Assembly (NCBI GenBank): GCA_015679605.1
Contig: JAAAVE010000031.1
Coordinates: 375 to 42,918 of the forward strand
Source of the DNA: Podila epigama
Lineage: Eukaryota; Mortierellomycota; Mortierellomycetes; Mortierellales; Mortierellaceae
Direction of reading: 5' to 3'
DNA: 42,544 nt
A program made the position numbers and the translations under genes. Below are positions 1 through 11,044 of the stretch, in pieces. Numbering within the stretch: the stretch's first letter is position 1; each line of letters begins with the position of its first letter. The notes under the pieces are model-generated. The model did no database searches. It was not told the origin of the DNA and was given only the letters and a program-made list of their open reading frames with translations.

Positions 1-27
1 CCGCAGAATGCAGGCGAGGAGCGGACA

Positions 28-1010
28 ATGCTGACGCCGATCTGCCCTTCTACAGGTCACCAGACACCCGCTTCACCCACACATGAAAACAACGTCCCCA
101 CAGGCGATGGCGATGTGGATATCAAAGAGTGCGTGTTGTTTGGCAAGATTGTTATCCTGGCTGATTCCATCTCCAAGAATGGATACTCGCCAGCAACCAA
201 AGGTTGGGTTGCGTCTCTAGCAGACGAATGGAATGGTCGTGCCGACGTTGTTCTCCGTAGTTTCCCAGGTAAGTAATGAGAATGCGAGAGAAGATATCTG
301 TCCACCTACCTCAGATCCTAAAATGAATCGATTCCCCATATAACATATTGGACAAAAAAAAAGGATATAACTCTCGATGGATCCGATCCATCTTCCCAGA
401 TTTGCTCCATCAGGAATCGGGCTCCTCCTCTACTTCCTCAAAGTCAGCGATCAAACTCGTAGTCATGGCTCTTGGAACGGATGACGCTGCATTTCCCAAT
501 ACCCGCAAGCACGTCCCCATTGACCAGTACAAAGAAAACGTCCGTGCCATTGTCTCCTCGATCTGGTTCCCAGACTCGCCCAACTACGCCCCCGATACCC
601 AAGTCGTCCTTGTCACGCCAGCCCCAGTCGATGATACTACCCTTGAAGCAAATTTTGCTGCTATTGGACAGCCTCTAGACCATGCTAACAACATCACTCA
701 GTTGTATGCGCAAGCATGTGTCGAAATCGGCAAAGAGCTCAATGTGCCTGTTGTGGACCTCTGGTCAGACATTATGTGCCAAGTGGACGGTTCATGCGAC
801 CTCCACGAGTCGAGCCAACTGAGTCATTATCTCATGGAGGATGGCTTGCACTTGCGACGCATGGGCAACGAAGTTCTCTACATGGGCATTCTCAACGCAG
901 TCGCGCACCGCTATCCGCAATTACATCCCATATGCTGGCCAAGCGTCTTTCCAGGCTATTCGGATCAGAGTCCTGAAGTCACTTCGCTAAAAAGACACTG
1001 CGCACATTAG
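28..1010 (+). CDS. IAH1-like GDSL/SGNH esterase, probably 5'-partial
   Basis: Exons 28(or earlier)-268 and 364-1010; intron 269-363 joins in phase 1 and restores the FPGYNSRW block typical of isoamyl acetate-hydrolysing esterases. Family members hydrolyse short-chain esters with a Ser-Asp-His triad. Visible blocks are LADSIS (block I with the Ser), LGTDDAAFP followed by KHVPIDQY (block III region), and DGLHL (block V with Asp and His). Block I usually reads GDS and block III G-x-N-D, so the block I Gly and the oxyanion-hole Asn are replaced here. The frame is open from base 1. A branch-like CTGAC, a pyrimidine run and CAG at 53-55 look like a 3' splice site, so the true first exon may lie upstream and this exon may start at 56. 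The gene converges on the THADA gene with only about 56 bases between stop codons. Family assignment is firm; activity and N-terminus are uncertain. Confidence 0.8.
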
Positions 1011-1066
1011 CTCTATACCTTGCTTTATTTTCTACTTTTTGAAAAAAATCACATATTTTCTCCTTT

Positions 1067-4000
1067 TCACTGGATCAAGAACAGACGTTCAGTGGCTCCT
1101 TGAACTTCGTATCGACTAGCAGCAACGACCACTGGATACACCGATGCTCGATCATGAATTGTTTTCATAAACTCTATACCACCCTCGCTTCCACCTTGCT
1201 CATGTGCCATGAGAATGCTACTGCCACTCGCCAACTTCCACAGAATCTCGAATACAGTCTTGCGACCACTGACTCCCCATGGTGACCAATCGTCCTGTGC
1301 AGATTCAGATTTCCATTCATCAATTGCTTTTTGAACTTTCTGGACCTCTCCTACACACTCTCTCTGAAATGAAGCCACGCTTTTGTAGACAAACTGTGGT
1401 AAGTTGGGCCTTGCCAGAATGCGTGTCAAAGATCGCTCCATCAACTGCATCGAGATCAAAGGCTCGCGATAGAGATTGGGTGATTCCTTGTCGAACAATG
1501 TCTTGCTAGGTTGCAGTGACTCAACCACGATACGACCTAAGCGTACATCCATGGATTCATTTCCAACAATGAACAGAAGAGCGTCAATTGCACGAAGCGA
1601 CTGAAAATTGAATATACGAGAAAGTGAACCGGAGAAACCAACAACAACAAAAAGTAAAGTGTATATTCGTACCTGAATCGCCTGGACCCATGTTTATAAT
1701 CAGAGTCAAAAACAGCCTTGTAAGTTGTGCCTCGGAAGCATGTTCTCCTGCAAATATGTCCAGTTGGTAGTCATACACCAATGTCAACGCCTTCTCTGCC
1801 GATACCGCATACGAGAGTCCTAGGCCTCGAGAAACAATCTGAGCAGCCTCCTCTCGTATCTCGGCTTCATCATCTTGCAACTGACAGATAAGAGTTCCGA
1901 ATAGACGAAGGTAGGCATTGGTGACCTTATCCGACGGCTGTCCCTGCTGACGATCCAAAAGGTTATCTGTAAAGTATGCAATCGACTCCAGGGCAGCTTC
2001 ACGAAGTTGGAGCGTCTAATTGAAGTGATCGGAAAGGGGCGAGATGATTTCAGTATAAAATCAATACACTACACGCACAAAAATCGATACCTTTACTTCT
2101 TACAAACTCAAGACATACCTGGTTCTCATTTGCATGCCTTTGGATATGCTCTGCCCATCGGTCAAGACAACCATAGCGCAAGGTCTCGTCAATCTTGGGA
2201 TCCTTCCAAATCTATGCATGCAAACAAAACAGCGAGGGCGAGGATGCGTCAGAGGACATACAACCATCATTGACAAAAGATGAAAAAAGAAAGAAGGAAA
2301 GAAAATCCCTTACCTGTGCAAATATGTTTCCGATGGCAGGCAAAATGGCCTCTGCGACAGAGACTCCTCCTGCAGCCTGGTCATTGATACACTTGAACAG
2401 CCGGTTCCAAAACTCGACAATATCCACTCCACAACCAGGAGGGAAGGGGCTCTTTCCGCCAAGACTCGAAATCATGGCCACTTCCAACCGCAGGCACTCT
2501 AGGTTCTCCTCACCCTTATACAGAGTCTCAACCAGGGTGTGGTGAATGTCCAAGAGTTGATAGTGGGCCTCAACGCCCTCTCGGTTAGTCTTCAAAAGAT
2601 TCTCCATGGTCTCGAGTGTTTCGAGTCGAGCCTCATAGTCAGTGTCTTTCAGCAGTGGCTGAACCATTGCGGTAGCTTGAGCCTTATTTTGGACAGAATT
2701 CACGCCTAGGGATGTTGCAGCCATCATATTTTTAATCATGGCACGTCGGACAAGGTGGCCTCCAACTTGTTGGCGGTACGACTCCTTTTCCGCTACGAGT
2801 CCATGAACACTGACGCGTACAATGAAGTTGCGCATGTCATTAAAGTGGAGATGGCTCAGTCGTTTCATCTCTTCCCACTCGCTCTCCATCACCTGTTCGG
2901 CTCGTTCCGAATCCTCGACCGAGTCCTTCCCGAACCACTCTTGTCCGAGGACAAACTCGGCATAGATAGAAAGAATCATCCATCGGTTCAATTGGCATCC
3001 GTGGCTGAGAATACGCTCTGCAACAGGCACCATCGCGCCAGCAAAACGTGTGACAAAGGCTCGTCGGACGGTACGATCGGCCACTCCTTCGCCTATGAGG
3101 TGACCACGGAGCAAAAACTGGACCTGAACCAGCAGACCGTGAATCTCGTTCTGCGTGATGGGTGACTTTAGGCACCCTTGCAAGATATCGACAATAACAT
3201 CCATAACATCTCTTGACGCAATCAATGGAACCAGGGCTCTGGCTGCCATCTCTCGTGTCTTCCATATAGCACTGGCCGCGCAACGACGGACCAACACTAC
3301 AAAGGCGGCCATACCTCCGTCGAGTGCATCTGCAGGATCGGCATGAAGACTCGGCTGCAATCTTGACAGCAAAGTCAAGACGGGATATAAGCCAGGATGG
3401 ACACGGTCCTGTGACGACTCGGCATCAAGGAGTTGTCCAACAGCCACCTCAAGCTGACTCTGCAAGAATCCGCACAGACCTTCAAGGCGAGCAAACAACT
3501 CGCGGCTGGTAATACCATTGATAGCCAAGTGCTCATCACGAACACGCTTGGCGCCGAAAACACGGTGAAGGAGTGTCGAGAACAACATGACACCACAGTT
3601 ACGAACAGCCCAAGAAGGCGACGTAAAGGCGCGGATGGAGAGCTCTAAACCTTGGCCGACATAGGGCAGAACTGAGGTGCTCAACTTGGCATCCATGAAC
3701 AAACGACGGAGGACATTCATGGCGTGAATCTGGGGTAAATCAACTTGCTGGTTGGCATCGGCGCCTACGGGTTTGACGGCGATCGCCATGACGCGACGCA
3801 TGACCATTGGAAGCAAAGTGCGGCGGTTGTCGGAAAGTTCGGCGTTCACAATGGCTAGGATGCAGAGTGGCAGTCCGGCAGACCGACGGGTCACTGAGAT
3901 GGCATCACTCAAAATAGCATCAAGGTTCTCTTCAAGCCATACACGAGGCAGCGGTGCCAGGTCAGGGTCATCCGAGTTCAACAGACGTGTGCAAAGAGAG

Positions 4001-7000
4001 ATGTAGGCTGGGAATACGGAAGAGAACGCCCCTGGGTGTCGAATAGTCGTCAACAGGCGACGGAAGAGGGCACCTGCGCGCTCCATAGCACTTGCATCCA
4101 GAATGCCATCGACCTTGAGTGTGCTGCCGAGCGTGGCCTTGGACAAGACCAGCTCCATCAGAGATGACGACTCTTTGATAGCTCTCCAGCAGTAACTGAG
4201 AATCACCTGATGGTTTGGTCCTCCACTCTGCTCAAACTCATCTCCTCCTGAGGTGCTGATAACGGCGTCAATGGACTCTTCCATCTCGGTGAACGTTGCC
4301 GGGATGTTACCTTCGGGAGAAGGATTCGACAGGACTCCCATAACAACCGAGCATACATTCTCCACCAGCTCCATCATATCAGCATGCACTGCCTTCCACA
4401 AGGCACGGTGGTTAGTAACCAAGGGTGAGGCGTAGTCAATGGACGAGAACAGGTAGCGGAGACCAATCAGTGTACCATGCATTGGATGGTTGTGCGCGGC
4501 ATCCAGTTGGTTCAGCTTGGCTTTTTCAAGCTGCAAGCGAAGCAAATTCTGAAGACGGATCGTAAAGTTGACTAAAGGAGTTGAAGATGACGACAAAAAA
4601 CGAAATGTCAGAGTCTGCTTATCCCCCATATCCAAACTTGACATTAGGGTGTCATTTCGATTTTACACTTTCACCACAATATATTTTACCTGCTGGATTG
4701 TCCGTCTCCTTGGCCAAGGCAACAGATGCGAGATGCTCGTGTGGAAACTGAATATCCCAGCCAAGCTCGATAGCGTACTTTACGAAAATGGTCTGAAGCA
4801 CCAGGCCGCCAGAGTCACTCTCACCAGCTCTTGTACTCTTCAACCAGTCCAAACCCCATTGGACCAAGCCATCCACAGACTCTTTTGAGGAGTAACCTGT
4901 GAAGGGGGCCTTGAAGGTCATTAGGATTTCCAAGGCTTGACTACGACAATGGTCAAAAGGATTAAGGAGACAGCTTAACAGAGTCTTTGTGTGCTCCTCG
5001 CTGGCAATAGGCAGCTGGAATGGGAACCTTGAGATCTCGTTTGGCTTCGAACCTGGGGGCAATGGCGTGCTCTCGATACCATAGGTCTTGATGATCATAG
5101 CAAGAAGTCTCAAACTCGTAGAGACACGCTGGAAGGAAGCTCCTGGGTAGAGGGAGGAGAAAATGAGCTCCAGAAGCCATTCCAGGAATGCCTTGGTCTC
5201 TGCCACTTTTTTCTCTCGCTCATTAATCATGGCCGTAGCATCAGTCTCGCTAAGGTTCTTCTTGCCTGCCGATGTTTGAAGGCGCGAGATTTCTCGAACC
5301 AAAACGTAGCAGTTGCCGCGAACGCGGAATAGGAACTTTGCCAAGTGAGTATAAAGTTTCTGACGAAAGTCAGGAACAACCGAGTTCATATTGAGGGGAA
5401 GGAACATTTTCAACAGTTCATACTCGACCGAAGCGACTGGTGTTGTCGAGCGACGTGACTCGCACAGAATACCGAGAACATCGAGACGGATATCACTTGA
5501 GGCGTGATGCATGGCCGAGTGAAGGATGGAGATGTCGATCTTGGACTTTGTCGTGTGCGAGACTGTCGAAGATAATGTTGTGTCCGAGTAGTTGCTGGCA
5601 TCCACAAGGTCCAAACTACGTGCAGTTTTGATGATCAGTACCAAAGCATTAAACCGATAGTTTTCGTCCGAAATATATCCAGCGTAGGCGTGGCTGGAGT
5701 CGTTGAGAACCTCGAGCAAGATCCAAAAGGCGTCTGGGCATGTCGAGAACAATGGTGAGAAAATGAAGTGCCCGAGGTGCTTACGGATCATGTCATTGTC
5801 CGTGGTCAGTGCCATGGTTATAGACTTTAGCCAGAAGTAGACCCAGGGTTGAATGGCTGCTCTGCGCGCCGCTTGAGCTTGAGCAACATCCACAGATGAA
5901 ACCTCACCCGCCTTGTCCGCATTGGTGGCCTGCTTCGATGGCGCCTTCAAGACATTAGAACCCTTTGCATCTAGTTCCAAACATTCCTTCCATGCCTTTT
6001 CAATCATGGCATTGATGGCGACAGCAGCTCCTGGCGCAGTCGCGAGTTGAGTAAGAGCCAGAATCGCTTGAGCCAAAGCATCGTGTCGTAGGGCAAGGAC
6101 CTCGGCGATGGGTACACGCGCTACCAAAATGGCCAAGATTGGGTGCTTCGACTTCCGATGTCCGTCCGCCATCAAAACTCGGTGAAGGGTTTGAGTCACA
6201 AAAGCGGGCGTTCCAACCTCCTGTCGTAGCTGGGCTTTGAGATAGACAATGTCGAGTAGCAGCTCTAGGATGTTTTTGACTTTGTGCTGTACTGTGTCCA
6301 CAGGATCCTCCCAGTAATCTAGTACATATGTGATAAGCTTTTCCTGTGCTTGATCATTGACGCAACTTGCTAATCCTTGCTTCATCTCCAAGGAAGCTGT
6401 CGATTTCTCGCCCAGATGGAGCTTTGTCTGTTGGAGCCAATGACCCATAGTCTCGAATGCGCTCGTTTTACTTGACATGTCCTTGGAGGTAGCACACAGA
6501 TAGGCAATAGCGTGAAACAGGACTTGATGAAGCAACAGGCCTTCCTTATTCAGATCGCCAAAAACACTCGGGGCGTACCATTCCGTGAGATTCTCGACAG
6601 GCATCACCAGCGCTTCCTGTCGAATATTGGTCAACAGACCGCGGACAATACCTAACATATACATTCCTGCGTCCTCCTCACCTGGTGTGCACTTGTCGCC
6701 CAGATATGTGTTCCAGCCGTAGTTGGCATCCACCAGGATTTGTGGAATAGTTGGCAAAAACGGGGCTTCCAGGCCGTTTCGTCCTATCACAAGAGCGATC
6801 GTCCGTCTTGCAACGTCCATGACGGTTGGTGAGGTGAGGTCGATGATGTTGGCAAAGATCATTCCAGAGATCGAAGAAATATCACGGTGGTATGATGGTG
6901 AAGACGAGACTGTAATGGCGTCGTTGAGAATCCTGAAGATATACTTCTCTGGCCGATGTGAGGCTGTTATCTCAAATCTGTTGGTGTTGTTGGCGTTTGC

Positions 7001-7984
7001 GGACTCTGCGCTGGTATTGACAATCAAGCGGGAGATGATTGCGAGGATCAACTTGAGCACAAACTCTACGTCCTGCATAGCCTCTGCAAGTTCGCCAACG
7101 ACATGGTCCCTAGTAACCTTTTTGTCCAAAAAAAGACATTTAAGAACTGTGTAGGTGTCATGTGCAAGGAGGCGCTTTTTTTCCAAGACATGTGCTTACC
7201 TGGACGTTGGTGGTGAGAACACGAGCGTGAAGCAATTGTGAGAGTTCTTCCAAAATGAGATCCAAGTCAGCTTGGATGGCAGTGCGGCCCATGGCATAGT
7301 CAAGGGTGGTATACAGGCAAAGCGCCTTCTGATGCAACGCCATGTCGATTTCAATCCGTGGCTTTGCTGAAAGGGCGAGGACGTCTGTAGTGATGACGGA
7401 ACGGAGCGCTGTAACCACCACTCCATCACGATCGGTCTCGTCAGGTTGGAGATGCGCTTGGAGAGATTGAATGAGGGCAAATATCTGCTTGCGGGAGGCG
7501 AGTTTTGATGATGCAAAATAATAATAAGCGATGAACTGCGAGAATGCCTGTTGAAAGTCGCGCTGGTCTAGTAGGGCACTGTTCTTTTCCTTTTGTGTTT
7601 TTGCAGCTTGATCTGATCGGTGTGTTGAACGATAATAGGAAATAAGAGTGAGTGAACTTGATCTAAACTCACATACTGCTTTTTCCTTTTCTTTGGTGTA
7701 CACAATCGTCCATCAGCTTCCTCCTCTTCCTCGCAATGAAAGTTGTTTCTTTGGCTGTCTTCCTTACCAAGCTTTTTGAATGCAGCTGCCTGCTGTTGAA
7801 AGGTAGTGCGTCCATACTTTTCCTGCTCTTGCTTGGACTCGTTTATAAAGTGTAACCATGCGTTGACCAAAGGCTCGTTGGTGAGTTCGACAAAAGGAGT
7901 AGCGAGATCGGACCAGCACTGTGAGTAGGCGACAGACAGGTCCTTTGACTGAAAGGCTTGCTTCGTGCGTTGATGCAGCACCAT
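1067..7984 (-). CDS. THADA/Trm732-like scaffold for tRNA 2'-O-methylation (DUF2428, HEAT-like)
   Basis: Seven exons on the minus strand: 7984-7677, 7578-7200, 7117-4690, 4571-2314, 2211-2119, 2015-1673 and 1600-1067, giving about 2,110 residues. Human THADA is about 1,950 and yeast Trm732 about 1,420. In yeast, Trm732 partners the methyltransferase Trm7 for Nm32 of the tRNA anticodon loop in the cytosol. The family mark is the DUF2428 core near residue 1270, RRSAGLPLCILAIVNAE (around 3890-3840), in an all-helical HEAT/ARM-like protein. All junctions keep phase except 1673/1600, which is off by one base. A basic KKRKK patch lies at the first junction. The ATG at 7984 is the first in frame after an upstream TGA near 8070, so the start is reasonable, though a further 5' exon cannot be excluded. 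Only about 217 bases separate it from the divergent TSC13 gene. Confidence 0.88.
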
Positions 7985-8201
7985 GTCGTCGTGCTGAATG
8001 CAGAGTGCTGACTGAATGCAACTTTCGAGCTCGGTTTGCTTGAGAAAAAAAAAAAAAAATGGCCATCAGTTTTGGTTTGCCTCAGCCACACAAAAAACAC
8101 TCTAAAGCGAAAGGTGCGTGCCTTTTCTACCTTTCGACGTCCGTGCTTCTCCCCATCCCATCCATCCTTCACTTCTCCTCTCACATCCCCACTCATCAGA
8201 A

Positions 8202-9347
8202 ATGAAATTGGTCATCGCCCCACGATCGGCAAAGTCCCGCAACTTCCCCATTACTCTCGAGCTCGCAGGCTCGCCTGCAGATGTCAAGGTTGAAACCGTC
8301 CAGGCCACCATCGCCAGGCAGTTTCCTCAGTTTTACCCCGACCGTCAACGTTTGACTGTTGAGAAGGTTGCCCTCGAGAGTGGCAAGACCCTGGCGGACT
8401 ATGGCATCAACGACGGCGACTCGATCACCTTTAAGGATCTTGGTATGGTTATTATAATTTGGCAGGAGCACCTACGTCGGCCTAAAATTCAAAAAGAACA
8501 TGAGAATACGAGAGTTACTCCTCCTTTTTTTATACTAACGGCTGGTTATTCTTCTATGCTCGGTATCAGGTCCTCAGTTGAGCTGGAGAACCGTGTTCTT
8601 GGTTGAATATGGAGGTCCCTTGGTCATTCATCCTATCTTTTACTACTTCCAGTCTTTGTTCTATGGAAAAACCTTTGAGCACAGCCTTTTGCAGACGTAA
8701 GAACTTTCACGGATGACTTCAAACTGTATGCAAAGTGACAACAACATCGCGTATTAACTTTGGAAACTTGCCATTTCACAATACAATACGTGAACATTAA
8801 CATTAGGTTGACCTATGCCATGGTGATGTTGCACTTTTTGAAGCGTGAATACGAAACCGTGTTTGTCCACCGCTTCTCACACGGCACCATGCCTCTCCGC
8901 AACCTGTTCAAGAACTCGGCTCATTACCACATCCTCTCTGGTGTCAACATTGCCTACTGGGTCTATGGCCCTTGGAGCGCCGCTGGCGTCAAGGCAGCCG
9001 AGCGCAGTGACGCCCTTGTATACGGATGCATTGCCCTGTTCATCTTTGCCGAGCTCTCCAACTTCCACACACACATCACCCTGCGCAACCTCCGCCCCCC
9101 AGGCACTCGCGTCCGCAAGATCCCCCGCGGCTATGGTTTCAACTTGGTCTCGTGCCCCAACTACTTTTTTGAGACCCTTGCCTGGTTGGCCGTCAGCATC
9201 CTGACCCAGTCTTGGGCCTCGCACCTCTTCTTTGTCGTTGCTGTTGGCCAGATGTACATCTGGGCTGTCAAGAAGCACAAGGGTTATCGCAAGGAGTTCT
9301 CGGATTATCCCCGTGGACGCAAGGCCATGTTCCCTCTTATTGCCTAA
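8202..9347 (+). CDS. TSC13: Very-long-chain trans-2-enoyl-CoA reductase
   Basis: Exons 8202-8442, 8570-8696 and 8807-9347 join in phases 1 and 2 to give 302 residues, close to yeast Tsc13 and human TECR. The enzyme makes the last reduction of the microsomal fatty-acid elongation cycle (trans-2-enoyl-CoA to acyl-CoA, NADPH-dependent) in the ER membrane and feeds sphingolipid synthesis. Residues 1-80 form the ubiquitin-like N-terminal domain. The rest is the multi-pass steroid-reductase-type domain, with hydrophobic segments and the signatures LKREYETVFVHRFSH, PRGYGFNLVSCPNYFFE (containing the family's conserved Tyr) and the C-terminal YRKEFSDYPRGRKAMFPLIA. The basic C-terminus fits an ER protein. 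ATG 8202 is chosen over the in-frame upstream 8118 codon because homology begins there. An AATAAA signal follows at 9466. Confidence 0.95.
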
Positions 9348-9679
9348 ATGTCCGTTTCCCGCTCTTCCCCAACACTCTCCAATTTTGCATTTCTCATCAT
9401 TTTTGTCTGCAAGCTTATCGTTCACATTTTTTTTGAGTTTCCGCTTCGTATCACATTTCAACAAAAATAAACCCTGTTGAACCAAACCGCAACATGAGCG
9501 ACGACAAGAGGGTTTGTTCGTTTATGAACAGGATTGCATTGCCGTTGACCAATACAGGACATGCATGTTATATATAGCGTTCATGTGTCTTTTCAACAGT
9601 GGACATTTTCATTGTTTTGTCTTTGTGGTGGTGTGGTATGGTGGTATCATATACATCTTCTTACTTGTTAGCTCTATGA
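9348..9679. other. Convergent intergenic region TSC13 / SDR
   Basis: A stretch of 332 bases between two tail-to-tail genes. It holds the TSC13 polyadenylation signal and T-rich sequence; no coding or structured element was recognised. Confidence 0.6.
9466..9471 (+). terminator. Polyadenylation signal of TSC13
   Basis: AATAAA about 120 bases after the TSC13 stop codon, in AT-rich sequence. Confidence 0.55.
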
Positions 9680-10780
9680 TCAAAGGCCAGCGGCCTTGGT
9701 GCTCCACTCCCACCAGAACTGTTGCTTGGCTGGGTCGCGACTCTCCTCGCTCGATTGGGCATCTTTGCCAAAGGAAAAGTAGCCACCATTTTTGGCTCTA
9801 TCAGTAGTGAACGCCTGGAAGACGCGGGCACCACCCTCGACGACAGTGGACGCTGCACTGATACGGGACAAGATATTGTCCATCATCACACGGGTAGCCA
9901 GATTGTTATCTCTCTTCAAGTCAGTCGTTGGAATAAATCCTGGGCAGACCTGTTAACACAACGAAAAGAATATTAACCCCAATAATGACAAGCTGCTGTT
10001 AGACTCGATCGAAAATGGGTTGACAGAATACGCATCAAGAGAACTAAAAGAAACATAAATTACGCACAGCGTTGACATTGATGGCCTGGTCGCTCTCCAA
10101 CTGAGAAGCCAACTTGAGCATACAAAGAACTTGACACAACTTTGAGTTACGGTACATGACCATGCCTATAAAAAATGCTTGTCAGGATGAGTGGATATTT
10201 TCCATCTAAAACACACTCGAACAATACATAACGCAGACAATGACGTACCGTCGAATTCCTTGGAGCCATCAATGTTCTCGATGGTCAGCTCAGGACCCTT
10301 GCCACGTCCGACACCGGGCTGATGGAGTGACGAGGACACAAAGGTGATACAGGCAGGTTCCTCGGGCCAGGTGGCATGTCCCTTGCGCAAAAGAGGGAGA
10401 AGGAGCTGGACTAACAAAAACTGAGCCAAGTGGTTCACCTGAAGGTTGGTCTCAAAGTTATCCACAGTCAACTTTCGCGACATGACCATCAGACCAGCGT
10501 TGAGAATCAAGGTGTTAATGCCTTGGGGCTGTGACTTTTCCAGATCTTCAGCAAAAGCACGCACAGAGGCGAGCGAGGCGAGGTCCAGAGCCTTGTGTTC
10601 CACAGACGAACTGCTGGCGACAAATGGCGCGAGTTTCTTGACGCCTGCCTCAGCTCGCTTGCTGTCACGGCAGCCAAGGATCAGGTGGACATTAGGCTGG
10701 GCCACGATAAGCTTAGCGCACTCAAAGCCAATGCCAACGTTGCCGCCCGTCATAACATACAGCTTCTTTGTGGTCGTCAT
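9680..10780 (-). CDS. Short-chain dehydrogenase/reductase (retinol/protochlorophyllide reductase-like)
   Basis: Exons 10780-10249, 10165-10068 and 9949-9680 join in phases 1 and 0 to give 299 residues. This is a classical SDR Rossmann fold: the cofactor motif TGGNVGIG lies near residue 11, the LNAG motif near residue 90, the catalytic Ser sits in FVSSSLHQPG, and the catalytic Tyr and Lys in MVMYRNSKLCQVL lie in exon 2. Exon 3 starts with VCPGFIPTTDL, the expected post-catalytic C-P-G-F segment. The motif spacing is that of the NADP-type group including protochlorophyllide reductase-like and WWOX/retinol dehydrogenase-like enzymes. The substrate cannot be inferred. The last exon has a long soluble C-terminal extension ending KAAGL. 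It is transcribed divergently from the nucleoporin gene with about 264 bases between starts. Confidence 0.9.
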
Positions 10781-11044
10781 CTTCGTTTTTATGAGTAACT
10801 TGTGGGAAAAATGAATGTGTTATTTCGGGTGGGATGCAAAAAGGAAATTTCGCCACAACTGTAACATTTTATCAGATCCACCAGGCATTATTAAGGGTCA
10901 GGTGGCGCAGCTTAAAATGCCCCCCAAGCCAAGGCAGGTTGACACCAAGTTTTTTTTGCCACTTGTTCGCGCTCTTGTTTTAATTGTTCTTCACACACGT
11001 CCACCACAAAACCCCCCCTTCTCAAGAACAAAAAGCGACTTGTC
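10781..11044. promoter_or_regulatory. Divergent promoter region SDR / nucleoporin
   Basis: The 264 bases between two divergent start codons must hold both promoters. It contains T-rich and C-rich tracts (CCCCCC near 11010-11020) just upstream of the nucleoporin ATG. No specific factor site is claimed. Confidence 0.5.

Noticed and set aside
8877-9485. 202-codon minus-strand frame opposite TSC13 exon 3
   Set aside because: Antisense shadow caused by codon bias in TSC13; no family match.
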